Positions 34,631 to 43,720 are shown, counted from the first letter of the stretch. The stretch: 50,133 bases of DNA from an uncultured Dorea sp. (GCA_910584265.1 CAJTZE010000024.1:1-50133); one strand, 5' to 3'. The notes: generated from the letters alone by a model not told the origin. A program made the numbers and translations.

Positions 34631-36004
34631 TTATATCGGATTTATTTTCTTTTTAATAATATCTATGGAATTGGCAAGCTGTTCATTTTCTTTTATCTCT
34701 CGTTCTATTTTTTCAATTCCATGTTTAATGGTAGAATGATTCTTACCGCCAAGCAGTATTCCGATTGATTTGAGAGGTACATCGGTCATTTTCCTGCACA
34801 AATACATGATAATCTGCCTTGGTACGGCAATTTCACTGGGTCTCTTGTTACTTTTTAAATCAGCTATCGAAACGCCGAAATGGTCAGAAACAATATCAAG
34901 GATCAGTTCTGGTGTGACGACTCTGTTTTCATCTGAGGAGATGATATCCTTCATGGCTTCTGCAGCCAGGTTAATATCTATTTCCCTGTTATTACTTTTC
35001 AGCTTGAAAAGAGCAATCAGCTTGTTCAATGCGCCTTCTAGTTCACGGATATTATTCTTCACGTTCTCAGCTATGTATTCCAGAACGTCATTAGGAATAT
35101 GGTAGTATTCCAGATGATCCAGTTCAATTTTTTTCTGGAGGATCGCCATTCTTGTTTCATAGTCAGGAGCGGACATATCGGCAATCAGTCCCCACTCGAA
35201 TCTGGTGCGGAGTCTTGCTTCCAGAGTTTCAATGTCCTTGGGAGGACGGTCGCTGGAAATAATGATCTGTTTGCCGGCCGCGTGCAGATGATTAAATGTA
35301 TGGAAAAATTCTTCCTGCGTACTTTCTTTTCCTATTAGAAATTGAATATCATCTATTAAAAGAACGTCGTTATATCTGTACTTTTCACGAAAATCCGCCA
35401 TGGAAGATTCTTTGCCGTGCTTTAATGCATGGATCAGTTCATTGGTAAAGGTTTCGCTTGTTACATAGACTACTTTTTTATTAGGATTGTAATCCAAAAT
35501 AAAATGTGCAATAGAATGCATCAGGTGGGTTTTACCAAGTCCTACTCCTCCATATAGAAAAAGAGGGTTGTACACTTCTCCAGGAGATTCGGATACTGCC
35601 AGTGATGCGGCATGTGCAAATTCATTGTTGTTGCCAACTACAAAGGTGTCAAAGATGTATTTTGGATTTAGTCCGGCTTTTTCTGCCGCTGACCGGTTTC
35701 TCTTATTCTTAGGTGATGCAGTTATCTTTCTAAGCTCGTCCATTCTTTCATCATCTTCGGAAATGAATGTAATATCATATTCGTTCCCAGTGATTTCAGC
35801 AATACATACTTTAAGAGGAAGAGCATATTTTTTATTAATATAATCCACACTGGCGTTCATGTTCACCAGTATATAAACGGTATTGTCTATTACATTAAAA
35901 ACCTTTAAGGGCTGAATCCACGTTGAGAAAGAAACGTTGGACAATTCATGTTCTATGCGCAGATGTTCAATTATATCAGGCCACTTTTCTTCCACAACGT
36001 TCAT
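34631..36004 (-). CDS. dnaA: Chromosomal replication initiator DnaA
   Basis: 457 residues. Domain I is about 1-80, with a short domain II linker (KNKRNRSAAEK) and then the AAA+ domain III: Walker A GGVGLGKTH at 152-160, Walker B VLLIDDIQF, and the arginine-finger region RLRTRFEWGL. Domain IV carries the DNA-binding signature GGKNHSTIKHGIEKI. It opens oriC by binding DnaA boxes, a cluster of which lies directly downstream. The start follows TAGGAG. A sigma-A promoter lies upstream at 36075-36103. Confidence 0.98.
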   Translation of the reverse strand: MNVVEEKWPDIIEHLRIEHELSNVSFSTWIQPLKVFNVIDNTVYILVNMNASVDYINKKYALPLKVCIAEITGNEYDITFISEDDERMDELRKITASPKNKRNRSAAEKAGLNPKYIFDTFVVGNNNEFAHAASLAVSESPGEVYNPLFLYGGVGLGKTHLMHSIAHFILDYNPNKKVVYVTSETFTNELIHALKHGKESSMADFREKYRYNDVLLIDDIQFLIGKESTQEEFFHTFNHLHAAGKQIIISSDRPPKDIETLEARLRTRFEWGLIADMSAPDYETRMAILQKKIELDHLEYYHIPNDVLEYIAENVKNNIRELEGALNKLIALFKLKSNNREIDINLAAEAMKDIISSDENRVVTPELILDIVSDHFGVSIADLKSNKRPSEIAVPRQIIMYLCRKMTDVPLKSIGILLGGKNHSTIKHGIEKIEREIKENEQLANSIDIIKKKINPI

Positions 36005-36074
36005 TATCTTACAACTCCTATGTTTCCTTATTTATTATATGGTTTTTGATAGGTACAAAAATCCACTCTATACT

Positions 36075-36103
36075 ATTTTACATCAAAACAGATATTAAGG
36101 CAA
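36075..36103 (-). promoter_or_regulatory. Sigma-A promoter for dnaA
   Basis: On the minus strand, TTGCCT (36098-36103) and TAAAAT (36075-36080) are separated by 17 bases, about 70 bases before the dnaA start. Confidence 0.55.
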
Positions 36104-36145
36104 TGGAAAATACAAGAATGGAGAAAAGAAATATAGTGCTTTTAC

Positions 36146-36174
36146 TTGACTTAATGCATGTTTTCTAATATAAT
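36146..36174 (+). promoter_or_regulatory. Sigma-A promoter for rpmH-rnpA
   Basis: TTGACT (36146-36151) and TATAAT (36169-36174) with an exact 17-base spacer, 75 bases ahead of rpmH. This is the strongest consensus promoter in the window and is back to back with the dnaA promoter. Confidence 0.88.
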
Positions 36175-36249
36175 TAAATACGATGTCTTTAGATAAAAAA
36201 CGAGAGAAAGATGATATAAATTGTATCATAATAAGGGAGGTGTATACAA

Positions 36250-36384
36250 GTGAAGATGACATTTCAGCCAAAGAAAAGGCAGAGAGCAAAGGTTCACGGA
36301 TTCCGTGCAAGGATGAAAACTGCAGGCGGCAGAAAGGTACTTGCAAACAGAAGATTAAAGGGAAGAAAAAGATTATCAGCTTAG
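36250..36384 (+). CDS. rpmH: Ribosomal protein L34
   Basis: A 44-residue, very basic protein beginning MKMTFQPKKRQRAKVHGFR and continuing ARMKTAGGRKVLANRR, the invariant L34 sequence, then ending LKGRKRLSA. It is a late-assembling component of the large ribosomal subunit. Translation starts at GTG 36250, eight bases after GGGAGGT; the next ATG, two codons later, is a less well spaced alternative. Its frame is overlapped by a longer spurious frame. It leads the conserved rpmH-rnpA-yidD-yidC-jag block. Confidence 0.97.
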   Translation: MKMTFQPKKRQRAKVHGFRARMKTAGGRKVLANRRLKGRKRLSA

Positions 36385-36410
36385 GCCGCAGGTATTGTGG
36401 CCTTTTCTTC
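36383..36410 (+). terminator. Hairpin between rpmH and rnpA
   Basis: AGGCCGCA pairs with TGTGGCCT around a 5-base loop and is followed by TTTTCTTC. It starts in the rpmH stop codon. As rnpA must also be transcribed, it probably acts as a partial terminator giving more rpmH than rnpA mRNA. Confidence 0.75.
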
Positions 36411-36452
36411 TATATTTATTTATTATAATATGGAAGGAAAGGGAGAAATAAT

Positions 36453-36791
36453 ATGGATTTTTCCGAATCATTAAAGAAGAACAGAGAGTTCCGCAGTGTT
36501 TATCAAAAGGGAATATCATATGCCGATAAATATCTTGTTATGTATATACTTAAGAATGATTTAAATAAGAACAGGGTAGGAATTTCGGTTAGCAAAAAAG
36601 TAGGTAACAGTATCATAAGACATCGATTAACAAGATTAATAAGAGAAAGCTATCGGTTGAATGAAGCAGGTTTTTTATGCGGATATGATATGGTAATTAT
36701 CGCCAGAGTAAGTGCAAAGAATAAAGGATATAGAGAGATAGAAAGCGCGCTTATGCATTTAGGAAAGCTTCATAGGATTACCGTAGCTTAA
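36453..36791 (+). CDS. rnpA: Ribonuclease P protein component
   Basis: 112 residues, basic. It assists the RNase P RNA in trimming tRNA 5' ends. The opening SLKKNREFRSVYQKG and the RNA-binding helix GNSIIRHRLTRLIRESYR (RNR-type motif) are characteristic. The start follows GGAAAGGGAG. It lies between rpmH and yidD. The yidD ribosome binding site begins directly at its stop codon. Confidence 0.96.
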   Translation: MDFSESLKKNREFRSVYQKGISYADKYLVMYILKNDLNKNRVGISVSKKVGNSIIRHRLTRLIRESYRLNEAGFLCGYDMVIIARVSAKNKGYREIESALMHLGKLHRITVA

Positions 36792-36806
36792 GTGGAGCAT
36801 CATAGG

Positions 36807-37061
36807 ATGAAGAAGATTATATTGTGGATGGTCAGATTTTATCAGAAATATTTATCTCCGATGAAGGGATATTCATGCTGTAAATATTTTCCTACCTGTT
36901 CCAGATATGCAGTAGAAGCAATAGAAAGATTTGGTGCTTTAAAGGGAACGGGCCTGGCCGTATGGAGAGTCTTACGATGTAATCCATTTTCAAAAGGAGG
37001 GTATGATCCTGTTCCGGAAAAGAAGGACAGGCGTATCCAGTACCATTCATGGAGGAATTAA
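36807..37061 (+). CDS. yidD: Membrane protein insertion efficiency factor YidD
   Basis: 84 residues with the conserved core QKYLSPMKGYSCCKYFPTCSRYAVEAI and LAVWRVLRCNPFSKGGYDPVP. It is a small amphipathic protein at the inner face of the membrane that helps YidC insertion. The open frame begins at GTG 36792, but that GTGGAG is better read as the ribosome binding site for ATG 36807, which gives the typical MKKIILWMVRFYQKYLSP start. YidC follows directly. Confidence 0.95.
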   Translation: MKKIILWMVRFYQKYLSPMKGYSCCKYFPTCSRYAVEAIERFGALKGTGLAVWRVLRCNPFSKGGYDPVPEKKDRRIQYHSWRN

Positions 37062-37063
37062 AT

Positions 37064-38125
37064 ATGGGTACTTTATTATCAGCCGCAAATTGGCCGATTG
37101 TCGGTCAGATTGCGATAGTATTAGGTAAGGTTATGAGCCTTATTTATGCTACTTTGGATAATTTGCTGCCGTCTGATCATGGATTGATAGGATGGTCAAT
37201 TATCATTTATACAATTATTGTATATACGCTTATGCTTCCGCTTACGATTAAGCAGCAGAAAAGTTCTAAGCTGATGGCTCTGATAAATCCAGAAGTACAG
37301 GCAGTTCAGAAAAAATATAAAAATAAAAGAGATCAGGCATCTATGATGAAGCAGCAGGAAGAAGTGCAGCAGATCTATGATAAATATGGAACATCTATGA
37401 CAGGTGGATGCCTGCCTATGTTAATTCAGATGCCGCTTCTTTTTGCTTTATATCCGGTTATTTACGATATGGAAAGATATGTTCCGGCTATTAAAAATGC
37501 AGGAGAGGATGTAAAAACATTTCTCACGATTCCGGACGTGACGATGTCGCCGTCACAGATTATGCATATGAGAGATGGATTTGATATTGCTCCTGCAGCT
37601 ATTATAGTTACTTGTATTGCGCTGCCGGTAATATCTGCCCTTACCCAGTATGGAAGTGTCAAATTGTCACAGGCTGTTTCTGGACAGCAGATTGATAAGG
37701 ATAATCCGATGGCAGGAACTATGAAGTCTATGAATATTATGATGCCTCTGTTTTCATTGTGGATGGTTTATTCACTGTCAGCAGGTATTGGCTTGTACTG
37801 GATTTTTAGTGCAGTTATCCGCTGTATTCAGACTGTTTTTGTAAATAAATATTTGAAGGATCTGTCTCCGGAAGATTTGATTGAGAAGAATAAGGAAAAG
37901 GCGGCAAAGAAACGTCAAAAGCGTGGAGAAAAGGCAGAAAAGATTAACGCTATGGCTCAGGCAAATACTAGATCTATTTCCTCTTCTGCAAGAAAAGAAG
38001 TGATAGATCAGTCTGATAAGACTGTTAAACTTAAAAAGGCAGAGGAACAGAGAAGGAATGCAAAACCAGGAAGTCTTGCAGCTAAGGCAAATATGGTAAA
38101 AGAATACAATGAAAATAAAAAGTAA
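37064..38125 (+). CDS. yidC: Membrane protein insertase YidC/SpoIIIJ
   Basis: 353 residues, polytopic. It inserts and folds membrane proteins with or without SecYEG. Hydrophobic spans include GWSIIIYTIIVYTLMLPL, then CLPMLIQMPLLFALYPVI with the family's conserved pattern, AAIIVTCIALPVISAL, and MNIMMPLFSLWMVYSLSAG. The C-terminal ~80 residues are very basic (KEKAAKKRQKRGEKAEK), probably contacting ribosomes. No lipobox is visible at the N-terminus. ATG 37064 follows GGAGG at 37051; the earlier ATG 37049 overlaps yidD and is less likely. Confidence 0.96.
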   Translation: MGTLLSAANWPIVGQIAIVLGKVMSLIYATLDNLLPSDHGLIGWSIIIYTIIVYTLMLPLTIKQQKSSKLMALINPEVQAVQKKYKNKRDQASMMKQQEEVQQIYDKYGTSMTGGCLPMLIQMPLLFALYPVIYDMERYVPAIKNAGEDVKTFLTIPDVTMSPSQIMHMRDGFDIAPAAIIVTCIALPVISALTQYGSVKLSQAVSGQQIDKDNPMAGTMKSMNIMMPLFSLWMVYSLSAGIGLYWIFSAVIRCIQTVFVNKYLKDLSPEDLIEKNKEKAAKKRQKRGEKAEKINAMAQANTRSISSSARKEVIDQSDKTVKLKKAEEQRRNAKPGSLAAKANMVKEYNENKK

Positions 38126-38162
38126 GAAATAGTTTGACTAGAAATGGGAGGTTGAACAAGTC

Positions 38163-39119
38163 ATGGAAGAGATTACAGTATCTGCGAAAACACTTGATGA
38201 TGCCATTACGGAAGCATTGGTACAGCTTGGAGTTACAAGCGACCAGCTTGATTATGATGTTATTGAAAAAGGCAGCGCAGGTTTTTTTGGTATAGGCATG
38301 AAGCAGGCAGTTATCAGAGCCCGCCGTAAGGCAGCAAAAAAAGAAATTGAAGAACCGGTTATTGACTTTTCTGATGCCGTAAAAGGGGTAAAGGATACTT
38401 CGATTGATAATCATTTTAAGGAAGGCAGGCAGTCTAAAGAATATCATCTGAATAAGGAAAACAGAGAAAATCGGGAATTCAATGATAATAAAAGGAAGAG
38501 AGATAAGAAAAATAAAGACAGAAACCGCAGCAAACAGCCGAGAAGAGATGAAAGGCCTGACACAAAGCCGGAAGAGATACAGTTCCCGGTAAAAGAAGAG
38601 GTAGAGAAGCCTGTTAAAATGGTTCCTGATAGAAAAGAGGTTGAACTTGCAAAGGTTGAGGATGCAACAATAAAGGCATGTGAGGAATTTCTGCATAATG
38701 TACTTGCTGCTATGGGAATGGAGGTTACTATTACATCTTCTATTGATGAAGAAGGCGCTCTGAGTATTGAGATGAGCGGAGAGAATATGGGTATCCTAAT
38801 TGGAAAAAGAGGACAGACGCTTGATTCCCTCCAGTATCTTACAAATCGTGTTGCCAATAAGATGCAGAGCGGTTATGTGAGAGTAAAGCTTGATACAGAG
38901 GATTATAGAAGAAGAAGAAAGGAAACCTTAGAGAATCTTGCAAAGAATATTGCACATAAGGTTAGAAAAACAAGAAGATCTGTATCCTTAGAACCTATGA
39001 ATCCCTATGAGAGAAGAATTATTCATTCTGCTCTTCAGGGTGAAAAGAGTATTACAACTCACAGTGAAGGGGAGGAACCTTACCGCAGAGTGGTAGTAAC
39101 ACTTGTTAGAAGGTCATAA
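38163..39119 (+). CDS. jag: RNA-binding protein Jag/KhpB (SpoIIIJ-associated)
   Basis: 318 residues: a Jag-N domain (residues 1-55, EITVSAKTLDDAITEALVQLG), a long charged Lys/Arg/Glu linker (about 95-160), a KH domain with GILIGKRGQTLDSLQYLTNRVAN, and a C-terminal R3H domain with PMNPYERRIIHSALQ. The protein binds RNA, partners KhpA in relatives, and affects cell division and envelope synthesis. The start follows GGGAGG, 37 bases after yidC. It is separated from mnmE by a gap with a large hairpin. Confidence 0.94.
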   Translation: MEEITVSAKTLDDAITEALVQLGVTSDQLDYDVIEKGSAGFFGIGMKQAVIRARRKAAKKEIEEPVIDFSDAVKGVKDTSIDNHFKEGRQSKEYHLNKENRENREFNDNKRKRDKKNKDRNRSKQPRRDERPDTKPEEIQFPVKEEVEKPVKMVPDRKEVELAKVEDATIKACEEFLHNVLAAMGMEVTITSSIDEEGALSIEMSGENMGILIGKRGQTLDSLQYLTNRVANKMQSGYVRVKLDTEDYRRRRKETLENLAKNIAHKVRKTRRSVSLEPMNPYERRIIHSALQGEKSITTHSEGEEPYRRVVVTLVRRS

Positions 39120-39160
39120 TTTATTTTTGAAAATACTATATATGTAGATATGGCTATGAG

Positions 39161-39218
39161 AATACTGTACTTATACGGATTGGAGAATTTCCTTAATTAT
39201 CTGTATAAGTACAGTATT
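39161..39218. repeat. 20-bp inverted repeat between jag and mnmE
   Basis: Left arm 39161-39180 and right arm 39199-39218 match over 19 of 20 bases; the outer 16 (AATACTGTACTTATAC) are perfect. The loop is 18 bases. No T-run follows, so it is not an ordinary terminator. It lies in the 159-base leader before mnmE. Confidence 0.85.
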
Positions 39219-39278
39219 TCTTATAATAGAAGTTTGATGTATAATGAAGGAAAACAAATAGGAAGGAAATATGTAGAC

Positions 39279-40691
39279 ATGGTTTATAAAGAAAGGCAGA
39301 CGATTGCTGCCATTTCTACTGCTGTATCTGAGTCTGGAATAGGCATTGTCCGTATGTGCGGCAGTCAGGCAATTGAAATTGCAGATAAGGTATATAGAGG
39401 AAAGAAAGAAAAACGCCTCATTTCTCAGAAAACCTATACGATTCATTATGGATATATCCTGGATGGCGATGAGATTATCGATGAGGTTCTTGTTATGCTT
39501 ATGAGAGGACCCAAGACTTTTACCGGTGAAGATACGATAGAAATTAATTGTCATGGAGGTGTGTATGTTGTTAACAGAGTTTTGGATACTCTGATAAAAA
39601 ATGGGGCAGGACCTGCAGAGCCTGGTGAGTTTACAAAGAGGGCCTTTTTAAATGGAAAGATGGATCTTTCGCAGGCAGAGGCAGTAATTGATGTAATCCA
39701 GTCTGAAAATGAATATGCCCTGCAGAGTTCTATAACTCAACTGCGCGGGGGAATAAAAAATAAAATATCTGATGTTAGAAAAGAAATCTTGTATCATACT
39801 GCATTTATAGAGTCTGCTTTGGATGATCCGGAACATATCAGCGTTGATGGATATGGGGAGAAGCTAAAAGGTATTTTAGAGAATCTGATGAAGGAAATTA
39901 AGAAAATGATTGATTCCTCTTCCAGTGGACGTATAATAAAGGAAGGAATTAATACGGTTATACTTGGAAAACCGAATGCTGGTAAATCTTCTCTTCTTAA
40001 TACTCTTCTTGGAGAGGATAGGGCTATTGTGACAGATATAGCAGGGACAACCAGAGATATATTACAGGAGCATATCCGTCTGCAAGGAATTTCACTAAAT
40101 ATTGTTGATACAGCAGGAATTAGAGATACAGAAGATGTCATAGAGAAAATCGGTGTTGATAAAGCTGTGCAGTATGCAAAAGAATCAGATTTGATTATTT
40201 ATGTTATTGATTCTTCTATTGATTTGGATGAAAATGATTTTTCTATTTTATCTCTTCTTCAAGAGAAGAAATCAGTTATTTTGTTAAACAAATCCGACTT
40301 GGATAAAGTAATTGATTTTAATAAGATTAGAGATAAATATTTGGAGATAAATTCTACTATTAAGGAATTTGATATTCCTGTTATTGATATTTCTGCAAGG
40401 AATGGACAGGGTATTGATATTCTGGAGCAGACTATCAAGGATATGTTTTATAAGGGACATATTTCTTTTAATACGGAGGTTTATATAACAAATGCACGTC
40501 ATAAGGATTTTTTGATGAAAGCCTATGACAGCTTGAATAAGGTAATTGATAGTATAATGAACCAAATGCCGGAGGATTTTTATTCTATCGATTTGATCGA
40601 TGCATATGAGTCACTCGGTATGATCACAGGGGATACGATGGGAGAGGATTTGATTAATGAAATTTTCAGCAAATTCTGTATGGGAAAATAA
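39279..40691 (+). CDS. mnmE: tRNA modification GTPase MnmE (TrmE)
   Basis: About 470 residues. With MnmG it installs carboxymethylaminomethyl groups at U34 of certain tRNAs. The N-terminal tetrahydrofolate-binding domain begins TIAAISTAVSESGIGIVR. A helical domain encloses the G domain with P-loop GKPNAGKSSLLN, DIAGTTRD (switch), DTAGI and NKSD. The C-terminus FCMGK is the conserved catalytic-Cys tail. The frame opens at 39150, but the extra 43 residues translate a hairpin leader, and ATG 39279 gives the family start. It overlaps mnmG by 35 bases. Confidence 0.96.
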   Translation: MVYKERQTIAAISTAVSESGIGIVRMCGSQAIEIADKVYRGKKEKRLISQKTYTIHYGYILDGDEIIDEVLVMLMRGPKTFTGEDTIEINCHGGVYVVNRVLDTLIKNGAGPAEPGEFTKRAFLNGKMDLSQAEAVIDVIQSENEYALQSSITQLRGGIKNKISDVRKEILYHTAFIESALDDPEHISVDGYGEKLKGILENLMKEIKKMIDSSSSGRIIKEGINTVILGKPNAGKSSLLNTLLGEDRAIVTDIAGTTRDILQEHIRLQGISLNIVDTAGIRDTEDVIEKIGVDKAVQYAKESDLIIYVIDSSIDLDENDFSILSLLQEKKSVILLNKSDLDKVIDFNKIRDKYLEINSTIKEFDIPVIDISARNGQGIDILEQTIKDMFYKGHISFNTEVYITNARHKDFLMKAYDSLNKVIDSIMNQMPEDFYSIDLIDAYESLGMITGDTMGEDLINEIFSKFCMGK

Positions 40692-42570
40692 GGATTATTA
40701 TGATGCAGCTGTTATTGGGGCGGGACATGCGGGATGTGAAGCAGCTCTTGCCTGCGCAAGACTTGGACTTCATACAGTAGTATTTACTGTCAGTGTAGAT
40801 AGCATTGCTTTAATGCCCTGTAATCCGAATATCGGCGGCAGTTCAAAGGGGCATCTGGTAAGAGAGGTGGATGCACTGGGTGGAGAAATGGGAAAGGTAA
40901 TTGATAAGACCTTTATTCAATCGAAGATGTTGAATAAATCGAAGGGGCCTGCAGTGCATTCTCTTCGTGCTCAGGCAGATAAAGCAGATTACAGCCGTAC
41001 CATGCGGCTTGTGCTTGAAAATCAAGAACGCCTTGATATAAAGCAGCAGGAGGTTGTCGATATTCTGACGGAGGATCAGAAGGTTACTGGAGTGCAGACT
41101 TATTCAGGCGCTGTTTATCCATGCAGGGCTGTTGTTTTGTGTACAGGGACGTATTTAAAAGCAAGATGTATTTATGGAGAGGTTAGTACAAATACGGGAC
41201 CGAATGGATTGCAGGCGGCAAATTATTTGACGGACAGTCTAAAAAAACTGGGAATTCGGATGTATCGGTTGAAGACGGGTACACCTGCAAGGATTGATAG
41301 AAATTCGGTGGATTTTTCAAAAATGGAAGAACAGCCGGGTGATGAGAGAGTAGTTCCTTTCTCCTTTACAACGAATCCAGATGATGTTCAGATTGATCAG
41401 GTATCCTGCTGGTTGACCTATACTAATGAAGAAACTCATAATATTATAAGAAATAATTTGGATCGTTCTCCTTTATTTTCTGGAAAAATAGAAGGAACAG
41501 GACCTCGTTATTGTCCTTCTATTGAAGATAAAGTGGTAAAGTTTGCAGATAAGAACAGGCATCAGGTTTTTATTGAGCCGGAGGGATTGAATACAAATGA
41601 AATGTATATTGGCGGGATGTCCAGTTCACTTCCGGAGGATGTTCAATATGCAATGTACCGCACAGTTCCAGGACTGGAGCATGTTAAGATTGTCAGGAAC
41701 GCTTATGCCATAGAGTACGATTGTATTGATGCCAGACAACTAAAGCCTACGCTTGAATTTAAAAAGATAGATGGTTTATTCAGCGGGGGACAGTTTAATG
41801 GTAGCTCAGGATATGAAGAGGCGGCGGCACAGGGATTGATGGCTGGTATTAATGCCGCCAGGAAATTAAGTGGTTTGGATGGAATTGTTTTAGATCGTTC
41901 TGAAGCATACATTGGCGTATTGATTGATGATCTTGTGACAAAGGAGAGTCATGAGCCGTATCGGATGATGACTTCCAGAGCTGAATACCGTCTTTTGTTA
42001 AGACAGGATAATGCAGATGAAAGGCTTACAAGAATTGGTTATGAAATTGGTTTGATTTCGGAAGATAGATATCAGATTTTTCTAGACAAAATGAGATTTG
42101 TTGAAACCGAGGTAGATCGTCTTTCTCATGTTTATGTAGGAACAGATGATAAGGTGCAAAGGCTTTTGATAGATTCTGGAAGTTCACCGTTACTATCAGG
42201 GATTTCACTTAAGGAGCTTGTGAGGCGGCCGGAGCTGTCTTATAGTATTTTATCTGAAATAGATGAAGGACGTCCTGTATTTCCAGAAAAACTAAAAGAT
42301 GAGATTGAAGAACAGGTAAACATAAGAATTAAATATCAAGGATATATTAATCGACAGTTGCGGCAGGTTGAACAGTTTAAAAAGCTAGAGAATAAAAGAA
42401 TACCAGAGAATATAGATTATGATTCTATAAAAAGCTTGAGAATAGAAGCTGTACAGAAGTTAAAAGAAATAAGGCCTGTATCAATCGGACAGGCGTCTAG
42501 AATATCTGGTGTTTCTCCTGCCGACATTTCGGTTTTATTAGTATATCTGGGAGGTAGGAATGAATCATAA
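40657..42570 (+). CDS. mnmG: tRNA uridine-5-carboxymethylaminomethyl enzyme MnmG (GidA)
   Basis: 637 residues, the FAD-binding partner of MnmE. The dinucleotide-binding motif is AVIGAGHAGCEAALA, followed by CNPNIGGSSKGHLVREVDALGG, the GTPARI segment, EGLNTNEMYIGGMSSSLP and FSGGQFNGSSGYEEAAAQGLMAGINAAR. The start ATG lies inside the 3' end of mnmE (35-base overlap) after GGGAGAGGA; no in-frame alternative exists downstream before the FAD motif. It overlaps rsmG by 11 bases, giving a tightly coupled mnmE-mnmG-rsmG unit. Confidence 0.97.
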   Translation: MKFSANSVWENKDYYDAAVIGAGHAGCEAALACARLGLHTVVFTVSVDSIALMPCNPNIGGSSKGHLVREVDALGGEMGKVIDKTFIQSKMLNKSKGPAVHSLRAQADKADYSRTMRLVLENQERLDIKQQEVVDILTEDQKVTGVQTYSGAVYPCRAVVLCTGTYLKARCIYGEVSTNTGPNGLQAANYLTDSLKKLGIRMYRLKTGTPARIDRNSVDFSKMEEQPGDERVVPFSFTTNPDDVQIDQVSCWLTYTNEETHNIIRNNLDRSPLFSGKIEGTGPRYCPSIEDKVVKFADKNRHQVFIEPEGLNTNEMYIGGMSSSLPEDVQYAMYRTVPGLEHVKIVRNAYAIEYDCIDARQLKPTLEFKKIDGLFSGGQFNGSSGYEEAAAQGLMAGINAARKLSGLDGIVLDRSEAYIGVLIDDLVTKESHEPYRMMTSRAEYRLLLRQDNADERLTRIGYEIGLISEDRYQIFLDKMRFVETEVDRLSHVYVGTDDKVQRLLIDSGSSPLLSGISLKELVRRPELSYSILSEIDEGRPVFPEKLKDEIEEQVNIRIKYQGYINRQLRQVEQFKKLENKRIPENIDYDSIKSLRIEAVQKLKEIRPVSIGQASRISGVSPADISVLLVYLGGRNES

Positions 42571-43273
42571 GTTTGAGAATATGCTCCATTATTTAAATAT
42601 TGATTATACGAATGATATGCTTGTACAGTTCGACCAGTATTATGATTTATTGATGGAATGGAATAAGGTTATGAATCTCACTGGTATTACCGAATATGAG
42701 GAAGTAATTACTAAACATTTTATAGATAGTTTGTCTATTGTAAAAGCTATTGATGTGAATGATATTTCTAATGTGATTGATGTAGGAACTGGCGCCGGAT
42801 TTCCTGGCATACCGATAAAAATTGCATTTCCTCATATTAATATCACTCTATTAGATTCTTTGAATAAGAGAATCAAGTTTTTAAATGATGTAATTGACGG
42901 CATTGGATTGAAATGTATTACTGCAATTCACGGACGAGCAGAGGAGTATGCTAAGAAGAAAGAATATCGTGAAAGATATGATTTATGTGTTTCGCGTGCT
43001 GTTGCAAATTTGGCATCCCTTTCCGAATATTGTATTCCTTATGTGAAAATTGGAGGGCAATTTATCTCCTATAAATCTGGGCTTATTGATGAAGAATTGA
43101 ATTTATCAAAAAATGCTATAAGAACTTTAGGCGGGAAAATAAAGTGCATTGTAAAATTTAATTTACCAGAAACAGATATTAGCCGGTCATTAGTAATAAT
43201 TAATAAAATTAAAAAGACTGAGTATAGGTATCCAAGAAAATCTGGACTGCCTACAAAAGAGCCATTATCATAA
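42560..43273 (+). CDS. rsmG: 16S rRNA m7G527 methyltransferase RsmG (GidB)
   Basis: 237 residues. It methylates G527 of 16S rRNA with SAM. Motif I is VIDVGTGAGFPGIPIKI, followed by LLDSLNKRIKFLNDV and DLCVSRAVANLASLSEY. The N-terminal YYDLLMEWNKVMNLTGI is characteristic. The start follows GGGAGGTAGGA within the mnmG end. The stop lies inside a terminator hairpin, and parS sites follow. Confidence 0.97.
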   Translation: MNHKFENMLHYLNIDYTNDMLVQFDQYYDLLMEWNKVMNLTGITEYEEVITKHFIDSLSIVKAIDVNDISNVIDVGTGAGFPGIPIKIAFPHINITLLDSLNKRIKFLNDVIDGIGLKCITAIHGRAEEYAKKKEYRERYDLCVSRAVANLASLSEYCIPYVKIGGQFISYKSGLIDEELNLSKNAIRTLGGKIKCIVKFNLPETDISRSLVIINKIKKTEYRYPRKSGLPTKEPLS

Positions 43274-43283
43274 TGGTTCTTTT
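43255..43283 (+). terminator. Terminator after rsmG
   Basis: AAAAGAGCCATTA (43255-43267) pairs with TAATGGTTCTTTT (43271-43283), with one G-U pair and a 3-base loop. It overlaps the rsmG stop codon. Confidence 0.85.
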
Positions 43284-43294
43284 GTTATTGGAAA

Positions 43295-43310
43295 TGTTTC
43301 ACGTGAAACA
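43295..43310. promoter_or_regulatory. parS: parS site 1
   Basis: TGTTTCACGTGAAACA is a perfect 16-base copy of the ParB/Spo0J binding site, extended to a 20-base perfect palindrome by flanking AA/TT. It lies 21 bases after the rsmG stop. ParB nucleates here and spreads to load condensin and segregate origins. Confidence 0.97.
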
Positions 43311-43631
43311 TTTTGGATTTTCTTTTGGTTTATTATTTTCTGAAAATATCTAAAAATATTTTCTTCTACAATATTTTCATAATGATAACCCCATTTATTG
43401 TGAACGTCCAAAATAAAATATATTATAATTATATATACTAGTAGGTTAGGATACTTTTGTATATTATAATATTGAGTTGATTATGTATTACTGGTTAGCT
43501 TTATTAAAAGATGATATGTTATATAGAAATTAAAATAGAATACCGCTAATAAACGGAAAATATAAGATATAATGTATAAAATATTGAATCAGAGTTATTG
43601 TGAAGTGTATCTGGTATGAATTGTAATAAAA

Positions 43632-43647
43632 TGTTTCACGTGAAACA
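43632..43647. promoter_or_regulatory. parS: parS site 2
   Basis: A second perfect TGTTTCACGTGAAACA with the same AA/TT extension, in the 500-base AT-rich gap before parA. Confidence 0.97.
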
Positions 43648-43704
43648 TTTTTAATAGAAAAATAACTTAAATTCTAAAATATAGAAAAATTAATAAAATA
43701 ATAA

Positions 43705-43720
43705 TGTTTCACGTGAAACA
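43705..43720. promoter_or_regulatory. parS: parS site 3
   Basis: A third perfect TGTTTCACGTGAAACA, only 28 bases upstream of the parA -10 box, so bound ParB could repress the parAB promoter. Confidence 0.97.

Noticed and set aside
36183..36428. An 81-codon plus-strand open frame over rpmH
   Set aside because: It overlaps the invariant L34 sequence in another frame and starts in the rpmH promoter region; the shorter GTG-started L34 frame is real.
38082..38696. A 204-codon Phe/Leu/Cys-rich minus-strand frame across yidC and jag
   Set aside because: It mirrors the Lys/Glu-rich linker codons of jag; its hydrophobicity is an antisense artefact, not a membrane protein.
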